Source: Paenibacillus sp. PL91 (lineage in GTDB: Bacteria > Bacillota > Bacilli > Paenibacillales > Paenibacillaceae). Taken from it: a DNA stretch of 64,000 bases. Location: the NCBI RefSeq assembly GCF_012935325.2, contig NZ_JABBYG020000008.1, forward strand, positions 248,001-312,000, read 5' to 3'. Under the pieces are notes generated by a model. It was given only the letters and a program-made list of their open reading frames with translations, searched no databases and was not told where the DNA came from. Below, piece by piece: positions 17,668 through 26,008 of this stretch (its first letter is position 1; each line of letters opens with the position of its first letter). The position numbers and the translations under genes were made by a program.

Positions 17668-17703
17668 TTCAATCTGCACAGGCCGTCGCCTGTGCAGATT
17701 GAA
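17668..17703 (+). promoter_or_regulatory. Long intercistronic hairpin without a T-run
   Basis: TTCAATCTGCACAGGC at 17668-17683 and its exact complement at 17688-17703 form a perfect 16-bp stem around a CGTC loop. Only ATTT follows, so it is a poor terminator. Between a binding-protein gene and its permease genes, such hairpins commonly protect the upstream mRNA from 3' exonucleases and set a high binding-protein to permease ratio. Confidence 0.7.
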
Positions 17704-17757
17704 ATTTAAGAATACGGCAATTGCCGTCTCAATGACGGAAAGAAAGGGAGGACCATC

Positions 17758-19674
17758 ATGAGAAAAAGCGCATGGACGTTTTTGGCATTATTACTGCTTC
17801 TGGGCGTTATCCCGCAGGCAGCTTTGGCTGAAGGCAATTGGTCCATCGAAGGAGCAGGAAATATTACCTCCATATCTGTTGCGGAGGATGGCGAACGCTT
17901 GGCGATTGGCACGCACAGCAATCAAGCCTTCATGTATGGCGCAGATGGAACCCAACTATTTAATGTGCAGACAGGCAATGTTGTCACCGGAGTTGAACTG
18001 CTGACTAACGGTACGCTGTTCGTATCTTCAGATGACCGTCATCTGTATTCCTATGAGCAAGACGGTACGAAGCTATGGGATATTGATATGAAGAAGCAAA
18101 TCAAGAGTATTTCTGCATCGCAGGACGGTTCTGTTTTTGCCATGATTGCGCAGCGATCTGACCAGTTATTGTTCATTGATGCAGCTACAGGAGAACAAAC
18201 AGATGCTGTTACAATCGGTACGACAATGAAATATGTCAAGGTATCTCCCAATGGAAAGTGGATTGTCGTTGCTGCAACGGATCAGTACGCCTACCTCATT
18301 AATGAGAATAAGGAAATTGTTTATAAAGTAGGTGCAAGTGACCAAATTCAAGGTATTTCCGTGTCGGATGATGGAGTTATGGCCATTGGTACGAAATCGA
18401 GTACGGTAGAATTATTTAATCAAGATGGAAAAGAAAACGCTATCATTCAAACGAGGGATATCGTTACAGATGTTAGCTTTTCTAGAGATGGAGCAAGTAT
18501 CGGTGCTTCAGATTTGTCTGGTTATTTCTATATATTTAATCACAATGGTATAAAACTATGGGAAAGCAAGGTAAGTGTCGAGGGTCGGCAAGTTGAATTT
18601 GACAATGAAGGCAAGATTTTATATACAGGTGCGGGTAAGGGGGCCATTTACAAGTTTGATGTAGGAAGTGTGATTGAGGAAGCGAAGGGCAAAGCGAAAG
18701 TGAGAATGATTTTGTGGGCTGTTGGATCACTCGTCGTATTTGCAGGCCTGCTCTCTCTATTCTTGTATATGAAAAAAAGAAATCGATTGGGTGTTCTTCA
18801 TTCCATCTGGCGTTCCAAATGGGTCTACCTCGGTCTCGCACCAACGTTTCTTCTCCTTTTTATATTTCAATATTATCCAGCGTTCTCAGGCCTGATACAT
18901 TCCTTCTATGACTGGCAGCCGGGCGGTAGGACAACCTTCATCGGCTTAGATAATTTCGAGCGAATGATTCATGATCCATACGTAGCCAAAGGTATTGGAA
19001 ATCTATTATTGCTCATTGTAACGGGATTAATTAAAACGTTAATTCCCCCGCTGATAACTGCAGAGTTAATCTATCATTTGCGAAGCAAGAAGCTGCAATA
19101 CGGCTTCCGTACCGCCTTTACGGCATCGATGGTTATACCAGGCGTTGCGCTTCTATTAATATGGCAAAATTTCTATGATCCTAACGTAGGCTTATTCAAC
19201 AACTTTTTGGAAGTCATTGGACTCGGCTCATGGGCACATGGTTGGCTCGGGGATCCGGGCACCGCCATATGGTCGATTATCTTTATTGGTTTTCCGTTTA
19301 TAGGCATCCTTCAATTGCTTGTTTTCTATGCAGGCCTACTGTCGATCCCAAGCGAGTTAATTGAATCGGCTAAAATTGACGGAGCAGGCTTGCCGCGGAT
19401 CATTCGGTCTATACATCTGCCGCTTCTTGCGGGTCAGTTCAAATTTTTGATGATCTTGGCGCTAATTGGCATTATTCAAGACTTTAATGGCATTCTGATC
19501 GTAACCGGCGGAGGCCCAATGGATTCTACTTACGTTCCTGCCTTGCAAATGTACTATGCCGCAACGAAATTCAATGACCTCGGCTATGCATCAGCACTTG
19601 GTGTAAGCATGTTCATGATTGTCCTGGTTATTACAATCATCAACATGAAGTTTATTAAAACATCGAATGATTAA
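17758..19674 (+). CDS. Fusion of an extracellular beta-propeller to an ABC sugar permease (MalF-like)
   Basis: A 638-residue protein in three parts. Residues 1-24 are a signal peptide or anchor ending in AALA. Residues 25-310 form a beta-propeller of about seven 40-residue WD40/PQQ-like blades, with repeated endings such as DGTKLWDI and NGIKLWES. A helix near 317-338 leads into a normal MalF/UgpA-type permease (about 350-635) with the EAA-loop motif ESAKIDGAGLPRIIRSIHLPLL. The reading frame is continuous and GGGAGG precedes ATG 17758. Sugar permeases of this type are normally about 300 residues with no such domain. The propeller should lie outside the membrane, next to the binding protein; sensing, docking or wall contact are possible roles. 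Confidence 0.85.
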   Translation: MRKSAWTFLALLLLLGVIPQAALAEGNWSIEGAGNITSISVAEDGERLAIGTHSNQAFMYGADGTQLFNVQTGNVVTGVELLTNGTLFVSSDDRHLYSYEQDGTKLWDIDMKKQIKSISASQDGSVFAMIAQRSDQLLFIDAATGEQTDAVTIGTTMKYVKVSPNGKWIVVAATDQYAYLINENKEIVYKVGASDQIQGISVSDDGVMAIGTKSSTVELFNQDGKENAIIQTRDIVTDVSFSRDGASIGASDLSGYFYIFNHNGIKLWESKVSVEGRQVEFDNEGKILYTGAGKGAIYKFDVGSVIEEAKGKAKVRMILWAVGSLVVFAGLLSLFLYMKKRNRLGVLHSIWRSKWVYLGLAPTFLLLFIFQYYPAFSGLIHSFYDWQPGGRTTFIGLDNFERMIHDPYVAKGIGNLLLLIVTGLIKTLIPPLITAELIYHLRSKKLQYGFRTAFTASMVIPGVALLLIWQNFYDPNVGLFNNFLEVIGLGSWAHGWLGDPGTAIWSIIFIGFPFIGILQLLVFYAGLLSIPSELIESAKIDGAGLPRIIRSIHLPLLAGQFKFLMILALIGIIQDFNGILIVTGGGPMDSTYVPALQMYYAATKFNDLGYASALGVSMFMIVLVITIINMKFIKTSND

Positions 19675-19688
19675 GGAGGGACAAAACC

Positions 19689-20579
19689 ATGATCGCCAGT
19701 CAGGATGCGAAGTCATTGAAGGTCGGAGTCAAGAGTAAAAAAAAGGGCCTGTTCCAGGCAAACATCAGCATCAATCAAATTATCATCGTCATACTGCTGG
19801 GGCTGCTCGTTGTCCTGATGCTAGTTCCTATTTTGTTCATGATAGTAAGCTCGCTGAAGAGCAATGCCCAAATTTTAGGTAATTTCTGGGGACTGCCTTC
19901 ACCTGCCAAATGGGGTAATTATAGCGAAGCCTTTAACAGTATATGGCGATATATTATTAATACGTTGGTTTATGCAGTAGTTGCGAGTGTTCTTGTCATG
20001 CTGCTTTCCGCAATATCCGGTTATATATTCGCCAAGAAAGAGTTTCCAGGCAAAGAGATGCTTTTCCTCATGATGCTGGCTATTATGATGATTCCAGGCA
20101 TTCTAACCCTGATTCCTTCCTACGTACTGTATGAGAGTATGAATCTGACTAACACACCGTGGGTCATAATCATATCGGCTGCTGCCGGAGGGCAAGTATT
20201 CGGTACGTTTCTCTGCCGAAGTTATATGTCCGGGCTGCCAAGTGAATTGTTCGAAGCGGCGCGTATTGACGGAGCGTCTGAAATGCGAGTGTTCTGGCAG
20301 ATCGTCATTCCGCTTTCTCTGCCTATCTTGGCCACCTTATTCATTATGCAGTCTGTAGGGGTGTACAACGACTACATTTGGCCATTACTGACAATTCAAG
20401 ATAGCAGTATTCAAGTTATATCGGTAGGGTTGACGCAATTCACGAAGCAATTTGGCATTACCGATGTTGGGACTCAGTTTGCAGCATATGCCATCTCTTC
20501 AGTACCGCTTATTCTGATCTTCTCTTTCGGGATGAAGTATTATATCCAAGGTATGACGCAGGGCGCCTTAAAAATGTAA
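19689..20579 (+). CDS. ABC sugar transporter permease (MalG-like)
   Basis: A 296-residue inner-membrane permease with six helices and the conserved cytoplasmic EAA motif EAARIDGASEMRVFWQIVIPLSLP near residue 200, the docking site for the ATPase. The N-terminus has a lysine-rich cytoplasmic stretch (KSLKVGVKSKKKG) before the first helix. It starts nine bases after AAGGAGG, 14 bp from the fusion permease, and forms the channel together with it. The C-terminal IQGMTQGALKM is typical of CUT1 family MalG subunits. Confidence 0.9.
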   Translation: MIASQDAKSLKVGVKSKKKGLFQANISINQIIIVILLGLLVVLMLVPILFMIVSSLKSNAQILGNFWGLPSPAKWGNYSEAFNSIWRYIINTLVYAVVASVLVMLLSAISGYIFAKKEFPGKEMLFLMMLAIMMIPGILTLIPSYVLYESMNLTNTPWVIIISAAAGGQVFGTFLCRSYMSGLPSELFEAARIDGASEMRVFWQIVIPLSLPILATLFIMQSVGVYNDYIWPLLTIQDSSIQVISVGLTQFTKQFGITDVGTQFAAYAISSVPLILIFSFGMKYYIQGMTQGALKM

Positions 20580-20627
20580 CTGTAATTGCATAAATTCAAG
20601 GAATTGAGAAGCAGGGAGAAAAAGAAT

Positions 20628-22772
20628 ATGACGATCATGAATTTAAAGGTACTTCCGAAATGGATATGGCATAACGAAAGGGAAAAACGGCCTGCAGCCG
20701 TTTTTTCGCTTAAGTTTGTAATCGATCGAGAGTTACTGAACGTTTCTTTTCACGCTTCATTTATTGGGGCTGCAAAAATTCGTTTGAATCATTCGCTATT
20801 GGTTGAGAAGGAAGAAGAGGCGTCCAATATCGACGGTTGGATGAGAATAGATGAATTTCCGCAAAGGCTCCCAGCAGGTGAGTATGAGATACAGATCGAT
20901 ATGAGCTGCAGCAAGTTTATCCCCATTGCAGATGTCAATTCTTATTTAGGGGATAGGCGAGTGGGGATGATCGCCTATTTGGAGGCAGATAACTATTGGT
21001 TGCCGACAGACGAGAGATGGATGGTAGATGGCGAGAGTGCAACCATCATTTGCAACCTTGGTGAAGAGCCATTCGGAGATTTGTATAACAGTCCGGATTG
21101 GTTCGTCTGTGGCGGGTTCGGAGATATTGAGGCATATCCTCTGCCTGATATCGACGCCGTATCAGCGAAATATATGCAAGCAGAAGTAGCAAATGGAGTT
21201 GCCATTTTGACCGGCAAGAGCAGTAGAAATCTAGAAATGATCTCTATTCGCTCGGAGAATTTGGAGCTGTTCTATCATCTGCGAAAGCAGACGCAATGGA
21301 AGAAAATGCGTGAATGGCAAAATACGCTGGATTTATCTAATACAGCTTCCGTCTTATTCGACTTGCGGAAAGAATACAACTGTCGTTTCTATGCTTCAAA
21401 TGTCGGCAGAAGTAGTGTGAAGCTGCTTTGGAACGGTGCGGAATCACTAGAGGAACTGAATCTCTACGATGGCTGCATTACGGAATGGATGGAGATACCA
21501 GCAGGTCAAACCGAATGGAACCTTCCGCAAGGATTTCGGTTTATACGCATCTTCATCTTTGAAGAACAAGGTGAGGACTTTCAAGTGAAGCTAGAATTTC
21601 AATCGGTTCACGTCGGTCTTCGCCAAACGGGAATGATTCAGACTGACATGCCAATGGTGGATGCCATATTCGATGTTTCCGCCCATACCAGTCGGATCTG
21701 CCATCAAATCGGTTTGTGGGACGGCATAAAGCGCGATCGTTTGAACTGGACATTCGACTTTTATCTGGCTGCTAAATCTTGCTATTATTTGTGGGAGGAT
21801 CATAAAGTCATTCGGCGTGCAATCAAGGAGCTTGGAATAGGGACCCCTTACGGCCATTGGATGAATGGCATATGCGAATATACCCTTTGGTGGATTAAAT
21901 CCATTTGCGAATATTACTTTCATACGGGGGATAAATCATTTCTCATGGAAATGAAAGAGCCGTTAAAGCGTCATATAGGGTGGGTTGAAGCAAATACCGA
22001 TTTAGAAAAAGGCGGGCTGAATGTCCAGGAAGGCATCCTGATTGAATGGACTCCCTTAACGCAGACGGAGAGACTGATTTCGCTTCAAGCCATCTATAGG
22101 ATGACCCGTAAAGATTTAATGCGAATAGCTGATGAATTACAGGAGCTGGAGCTGGATTTCCAGTGGCCGGAAGCCTGGTTGAAGGAAGATAAGTTTTTGG
22201 CAGATACTCATTTGCTTGCCACCAAGGTTCTGGGTATATTAAGCGGCTATGTCTCAAAGGGAAAAGCGATAGAGTTTCTTGATCATTATGAACTTCAAGA
22301 TCCTTTCACTCCTTTGTCCGCGTATCAATTGGCGGAATGCTATTCATTATTTGGAAGACACAACGAAGCATATCATATCATCAAGACCGTATGGGGAGGC
22401 ATGTTGGAGAAGGGGGCAACTACTTTCTGGGAGGCGTTCAAGCTGGATTCCGGACCAGACTTTCATGACGAGCTGACCACTTATACAGCTTATGAGTCTT
22501 ATCGGATGAGCCTATGCCACTCATGGTCAAGTACTCCCGTTCAATGGATTTGTCAAACTGTGCTTGGCGTGGAGCCGGTTGATACCGGATTTGCGACTGT
22601 ACGGTTTAACCCGAAGCCGGTGGGAGGCATTCGTGAATGTCGCGGATCTGTACAAACACCGAATGGCATCATTTTGATCGATTGGCATTTGGACGGTAAT
22701 GACATCATCCATGCGAACATTCAAGCGCCCGAGGGGGTAACGGTTCTTCATACACTTTCTAACGGCTGTTAG
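20628..22772 (+). CDS. GH78-like alpha-L-rhamnosidase-type glycosidase, second copy
   Basis: A 714-residue intracellular glycosidase. N-terminal beta domains with a YWLPTDERWMVDG strand precede an (alpha/alpha)6 barrel at about 335-640. The active-site segment HQIGLWDGIKRDRLNWTFDF near residue 370 matches the GH78 general-acid motif, and GGMLEKGATTFWEAF near 605 is equally typical. The C-terminal beta domain has LGVEPVDTGFATVRFNPKP. It differs strongly from the 12106 enzyme, so the two probably cleave different linkages. ATG 20628 follows GGGAG; an in-frame TTG at 20586 lacks a good ribosome binding site. It is the last complete gene of the transporter operon. Confidence 0.75.
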   Translation: MTIMNLKVLPKWIWHNEREKRPAAVFSLKFVIDRELLNVSFHASFIGAAKIRLNHSLLVEKEEEASNIDGWMRIDEFPQRLPAGEYEIQIDMSCSKFIPIADVNSYLGDRRVGMIAYLEADNYWLPTDERWMVDGESATIICNLGEEPFGDLYNSPDWFVCGGFGDIEAYPLPDIDAVSAKYMQAEVANGVAILTGKSSRNLEMISIRSENLELFYHLRKQTQWKKMREWQNTLDLSNTASVLFDLRKEYNCRFYASNVGRSSVKLLWNGAESLEELNLYDGCITEWMEIPAGQTEWNLPQGFRFIRIFIFEEQGEDFQVKLEFQSVHVGLRQTGMIQTDMPMVDAIFDVSAHTSRICHQIGLWDGIKRDRLNWTFDFYLAAKSCYYLWEDHKVIRRAIKELGIGTPYGHWMNGICEYTLWWIKSICEYYFHTGDKSFLMEMKEPLKRHIGWVEANTDLEKGGLNVQEGILIEWTPLTQTERLISLQAIYRMTRKDLMRIADELQELELDFQWPEAWLKEDKFLADTHLLATKVLGILSGYVSKGKAIEFLDHYELQDPFTPLSAYQLAECYSLFGRHNEAYHIIKTVWGGMLEKGATTFWEAFKLDSGPDFHDELTTYTAYESYRMSLCHSWSSTPVQWICQTVLGVEPVDTGFATVRFNPKPVGGIRECRGSVQTPNGIILIDWHLDGNDIIHANIQAPEGVTVLHTLSNGC

Positions 22773-22800
22773 TGCGGACCATTTAGAAAGGGGTTTTTAA

Positions 22801-22986
22801 TTGGTGCATATTCATTCCATTCCTGATAACGAAGAGGTATCGAACGATTATAAAGTAACGATAAACGGAGTACCAGTCGAGCTTTACCGTGCACGAGTAT
22901 CCGCTGTAGTAAGTATTGGTAGTTATAAGGGGGGGGGAGATATATGCTTCCCCTCTTCGATTTGGGCAAATTGCTTTACTACTTAG
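22801..22986 (+). pseudogene. Truncated N-terminal fragment of a glycosidase/lyase-type protein
   Basis: A 61-codon reading frame with a good ribosome binding site (AGAAAGGGG, 22785-22793) and a TTG start, with GTG next in frame. The first 34 residues (DNEEVSNDYKVTINGVPVEL, then YRARVSA) look like the first beta strands of carbohydrate-active enzymes that begin with a small beta-sandwich (VNGxxVxVYxARVSA). Similarity stops after RVSA, and the frame runs through nine consecutive G residues (22929-22937) to TAG, beside a terminator. I read it as the start of a gene whose body has been deleted. A short expressed peptide cannot be excluded. Confidence 0.55.
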
Positions 22987-23016
22987 GTCTTCCTACTCCA
23001 AGGGAGATCTTTTTTT
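22985..23016 (+). terminator. Terminator of the locus A transporter operon
   Basis: AGGTCTTCCT at 22985-22994 pairs along its whole length with AGGGAGATCT at 23001-23010 (including G-T pairs), followed by T6. Confidence 0.75.
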
Positions 23017-23434
23017 GCAGTTAAAATGCTGTTTATTTCGATCTGCGCTTCAATCTTTATTAGAAGGAGTGCGTTTAGCTAAAAAGGAAGGAAATTTGAT
23101 CAATCGTTTCTAATGCTACAGACTTCTTGCTATGACTCAGGGTTTGCATTCGCGTTACATCCAGTATGAATAATCGAGACATCGAATAGTTCATGAAATG
23201 TCTCCTTTGTATATTTTTTTTCGAAATATCTCAATTGTGTTCATGGCCTCGTCAAGAAAGCGCTCTTATAATAAGATTATGTCGAGAACAATAATCTGTT
23301 TTTAACGTCGACGCTAAAGTTCTTTCGTCAGAGCTTTGGCTTTTTTGAGTTACTGCTAGTTGACGTAGGGCATGATTACCCATTTTAAGGTGAGATATTC
23401 GCATTACCAATGTGTTTTCTGTTAGATCATTTTT
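23017..23434. other. Intergenic region between loci A and B
   Basis: About 420 bp with no open frame that has a plausible ribosome binding site. A weak hairpin at 23313-23346 (GCTAAAG with CTTTGGC, then T6) could be a second terminator. No repeat or attachment site is visible. Confidence 0.5.
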
Positions 23435-23463
23435 TAGACAGAAGTGTACCGGATAGCTATAAT
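23435..23463 (+). promoter_or_regulatory. SigA promoter of the locus B regulator
   Basis: TAGACA at 23435-23440, 17 bp, then a perfect TATAAT at 23458-23463. The start codon is 43 bp after the -10. Confidence 0.75.
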
Positions 23464-23506
23464 AGCTTAGTAGCAGTATACAGGGCCGACCGAGGGGGAG
23501 CATAAA

Positions 23507-25765
23507 ATGTTTTTTAAACGAAGCAGCATCATATTCTCATGGCTAATATCGTATATTGCAATTTTGCTTGTACCCGTATTGACAGGTGTTTTTATTTATG
23601 TGAAATCTAATCAAACAATCGTTGATGAAGTTAACCGATCAAATAATCTAATACTATCCAAGGTACAAAAAGATATGGACACACTGCTTGAGGATGCGAA
23701 TCGACTAAGTGTGGAAATCGCCTTAAATCCTCAAGTGCAGGAACTGCTGACCTTCCAGGAGCCGCTGAAGTCAGAAAAATATTTTACACTCTACAAAGCT
23801 TTCGAAAGCCTAAAGGTGTTCAAATCATCTAATCGGTGGAATGATTACTTTGTCTATTTCAAAGCCATTGATACGATCGTTACACCGGAATTAAGTAATA
23901 CTAGCAAAACTGTTTATCATAATTTGTATGGGACAGGCAGCGAAGGATATAGTGCTTGGATCAAGGATATGGACGGCTATTTTCAAGGTGATTTTGTGAA
24001 GCTTGGCAATGATCTGGCCTTTATTCGCTCGATTCCGATAGGGAAAAACGGGACGAGTCAAGGTAACATCGTCATTTTTTTGGATCAGGCGAAGTTTTGG
24101 GTGGATAATGCAGAAGATTATTTGCACAACGGTGTGGCAGCTATTATTGATGATAACAATCAGGTACTTGCTTCTACTCATTCAATGGATGGGCCACTAC
24201 CGGTGACTTATAGTGATTTAAGCGGCGATAGCGGTACTCTCAAGGTGCAGGATGGTGACCAGAAATTGGTCATTTCATTTATTAGTTCATACACAACGGA
24301 TTGGAAGTATGTAGTCATGATGCCTGAGCATATCTTCTGGGACAAGTTGGAAGGTATCAAGAAAGCGACAATGATGAGTTTGCTCATATGCCTGTTCGTG
24401 GGTTGTGGTCTAACTTACGCTTTCGTACGTCGCAACTATTCGCCTGTACGTGGAATGCTCGACATGTTCCAAGAAAAGAAAAACGAAGATAGGGCTGGCA
24501 GCAAGAGATTCAATGAGTACGATTTTATGCAACAGGCGATTTATTCCACATTGCTCGAAAATAAGGAAATGGGAAGCAAATTATGGCGGCAAAAGAACGT
24601 TATGCGCGATCATTTTCTCGAGAAAATGTTCAAAGGGCGGGATCGTGCGATTCAACTGGAACAGTTGATGAATTTGCATGAAATCGATTTCGTATCCGAT
24701 CAGTTTGCTGTCATGATCATTAATGTTGAAGATTACAATGACATATCACCTCCGCTAGTGCGCTTTGCGGTAATGAATGTGGCAGAAGAGTTGGTGATTC
24801 AAGCTCATCAAGGATTTGTCATGGAGCTAGACGATTTCGTCGTTTGTCTTGTCAATTTTCGAGAGACACAGGAGCTTACATGGAAGCGTGATTTTACTGA
24901 AGTTGCAAACAAAGCGCTAAAATTTATGGAGAGCAATTACCGGGTTGCGGTAACGATTGCACTAAGTAGCCTGCATATATCAATAACGGGAATCTCGAAG
25001 GCGTATTACGAAGCATTGGAGGTCAGGGAATACCAGAGCATTTATGGTGTGAATGGAATTATGGAATATAGTGATACGGAGTTGCCCCGAGCCAATGGTG
25101 AGTATTATTATCCGCTTGAGAAAGAACAGGCGTTAATGAACTGCATCAAGGCAGGCGATTATAGTACTGCCGAAGCGATTATAGACGAAGTATTTAAGGA
25201 GAATCTGGAGCAGCGCAAGCTTCCACTCAAACTTGCCAAATGTCTTTTTGTAGATCTTGTCGGTACGATGATAAAAACAATTAATGGAATAAGCGCTATC
25301 TATGATAACGTTTTCTTGGAAGAACTTAATCCGATTGACCGACTGCTGGGTTGCCAGACGGTTAGTGAAATGAAGCAGCAGCTAAAAAATATATTACGCA
25401 GTATTTGCGATTCTGTAGGGCAGAAGCAGGTAGGAAAACGGGCGAATGACGTTCTTCAACGAGTTACTGATATCGTAGCGGTCAAGTACAATGATGTTAA
25501 CCTGAGCATTGCTTCCATTGCTGAACAAATCGATATGCACCCTGCCTATGTATCGAAGCTGTACAAAGATGGCACAGGAGAGTCACTTCTGGATTTTATC
25601 GGAAAATACCGCATAGAGCAGGCGAAACAAATTATGAAGGAACAGGACATGAATATGGAGGCCGTCGCTCTGATGGTCGGGTATGCCAACGTTCGTACGT
25701 TTCGTCGCATTTTCGCTAAATATGAAGGGGTTACACCAGGCAAATATTCAGAGGCGATTGAATAA
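23507..25765 (+). CDS. Membrane-bound AraC family regulator with extracellular sensor, locus B
   Basis: A 752-residue one-component regulator. Helix 1 spans about residues 10-32. An extracellular Cache-like sensor covers about 33-285. Helix 2 lies near 287-308 (MMSLLICLFVGCGLTYAFV), followed by a cytoplasmic linker. Two AraC-type helix-turn-helix motifs occupy about 648-750 (SIASIAEQIDMHPAYVSKLY; MNMEAVALMVGYANVRTFRR). This architecture is common in Paenibacillaceae next to LplABC-type sugar transporters and is thought to sense an extracellular sugar or the binding protein. AGGGGGAG precedes ATG 23507. It probably activates the operon starting at 26009. Confidence 0.88.
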   Translation: MFFKRSSIIFSWLISYIAILLVPVLTGVFIYVKSNQTIVDEVNRSNNLILSKVQKDMDTLLEDANRLSVEIALNPQVQELLTFQEPLKSEKYFTLYKAFESLKVFKSSNRWNDYFVYFKAIDTIVTPELSNTSKTVYHNLYGTGSEGYSAWIKDMDGYFQGDFVKLGNDLAFIRSIPIGKNGTSQGNIVIFLDQAKFWVDNAEDYLHNGVAAIIDDNNQVLASTHSMDGPLPVTYSDLSGDSGTLKVQDGDQKLVISFISSYTTDWKYVVMMPEHIFWDKLEGIKKATMMSLLICLFVGCGLTYAFVRRNYSPVRGMLDMFQEKKNEDRAGSKRFNEYDFMQQAIYSTLLENKEMGSKLWRQKNVMRDHFLEKMFKGRDRAIQLEQLMNLHEIDFVSDQFAVMIINVEDYNDISPPLVRFAVMNVAEELVIQAHQGFVMELDDFVVCLVNFRETQELTWKRDFTEVANKALKFMESNYRVAVTIALSSLHISITGISKAYYEALEVREYQSIYGVNGIMEYSDTELPRANGEYYYPLEKEQALMNCIKAGDYSTAEAIIDEVFKENLEQRKLPLKLAKCLFVDLVGTMIKTINGISAIYDNVFLEELNPIDRLLGCQTVSEMKQQLKNILRSICDSVGQKQVGKRANDVLQRVTDIVAVKYNDVNLSIASIAEQIDMHPAYVSKLYKDGTGESLLDFIGKYRIEQAKQIMKEQDMNMEAVALMVGYANVRTFRRIFAKYEGVTPGKYSEAIE

Positions 25766-25780
25766 TTCAAAACGACAAGA

Positions 25781-25816
25781 GGTCAGCCAGTAACTCCTGG
25801 ATGGCCTTCTTTTTTT
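25781..25816 (+). terminator. Terminator after the AraC sensor gene
   Basis: GGTCAGCCAG at 25781-25790 pairs with CTGGATGGCC at 25797-25806 (one mismatch), followed by TTC and T7. Confidence 0.8.
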
Positions 25817-25836
25817 GTAAAAAGTCCCTTGTTTCT

Positions 25837-25902
25837 AGCTATTGTCCCTTTCGTAGTCGTTTTATTTTTTCCTGTATGGATACGTTTTTGAGATATTGTC
25901 CC
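25837..25902 (+). promoter_or_regulatory. Direct repeats upstream of the locus B transporter operon
   Basis: AGCTATTGTCCC (25837-25848) and AGATATTGTCCC (25891-25902) are direct repeats 54 bp apart. AAAGTCCC at 25821-25828 is a partial third copy. AraC-type activators usually bind direct repeats, and the neighbouring regulator is of this family. The assignment is inferential and no clear -35/-10 is visible here. Confidence 0.4.
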
Positions 25903-26008
25903 CCGCTATTAGGTTCTGTCTCTATCGGTTCGGAGATATCGCGACTAAACTATGAATGTCGACATCGACTTTGCAAAATTACAGTAAAAAATGTGGGGGA
26001 GGCTAACA

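Noticed and set aside
22916-23113. Forward 65-codon frame after the G run as the continuation of the truncated gene in another frame
   Set aside because: Its sequence does not continue the expected domain and it runs through the terminator hairpin.
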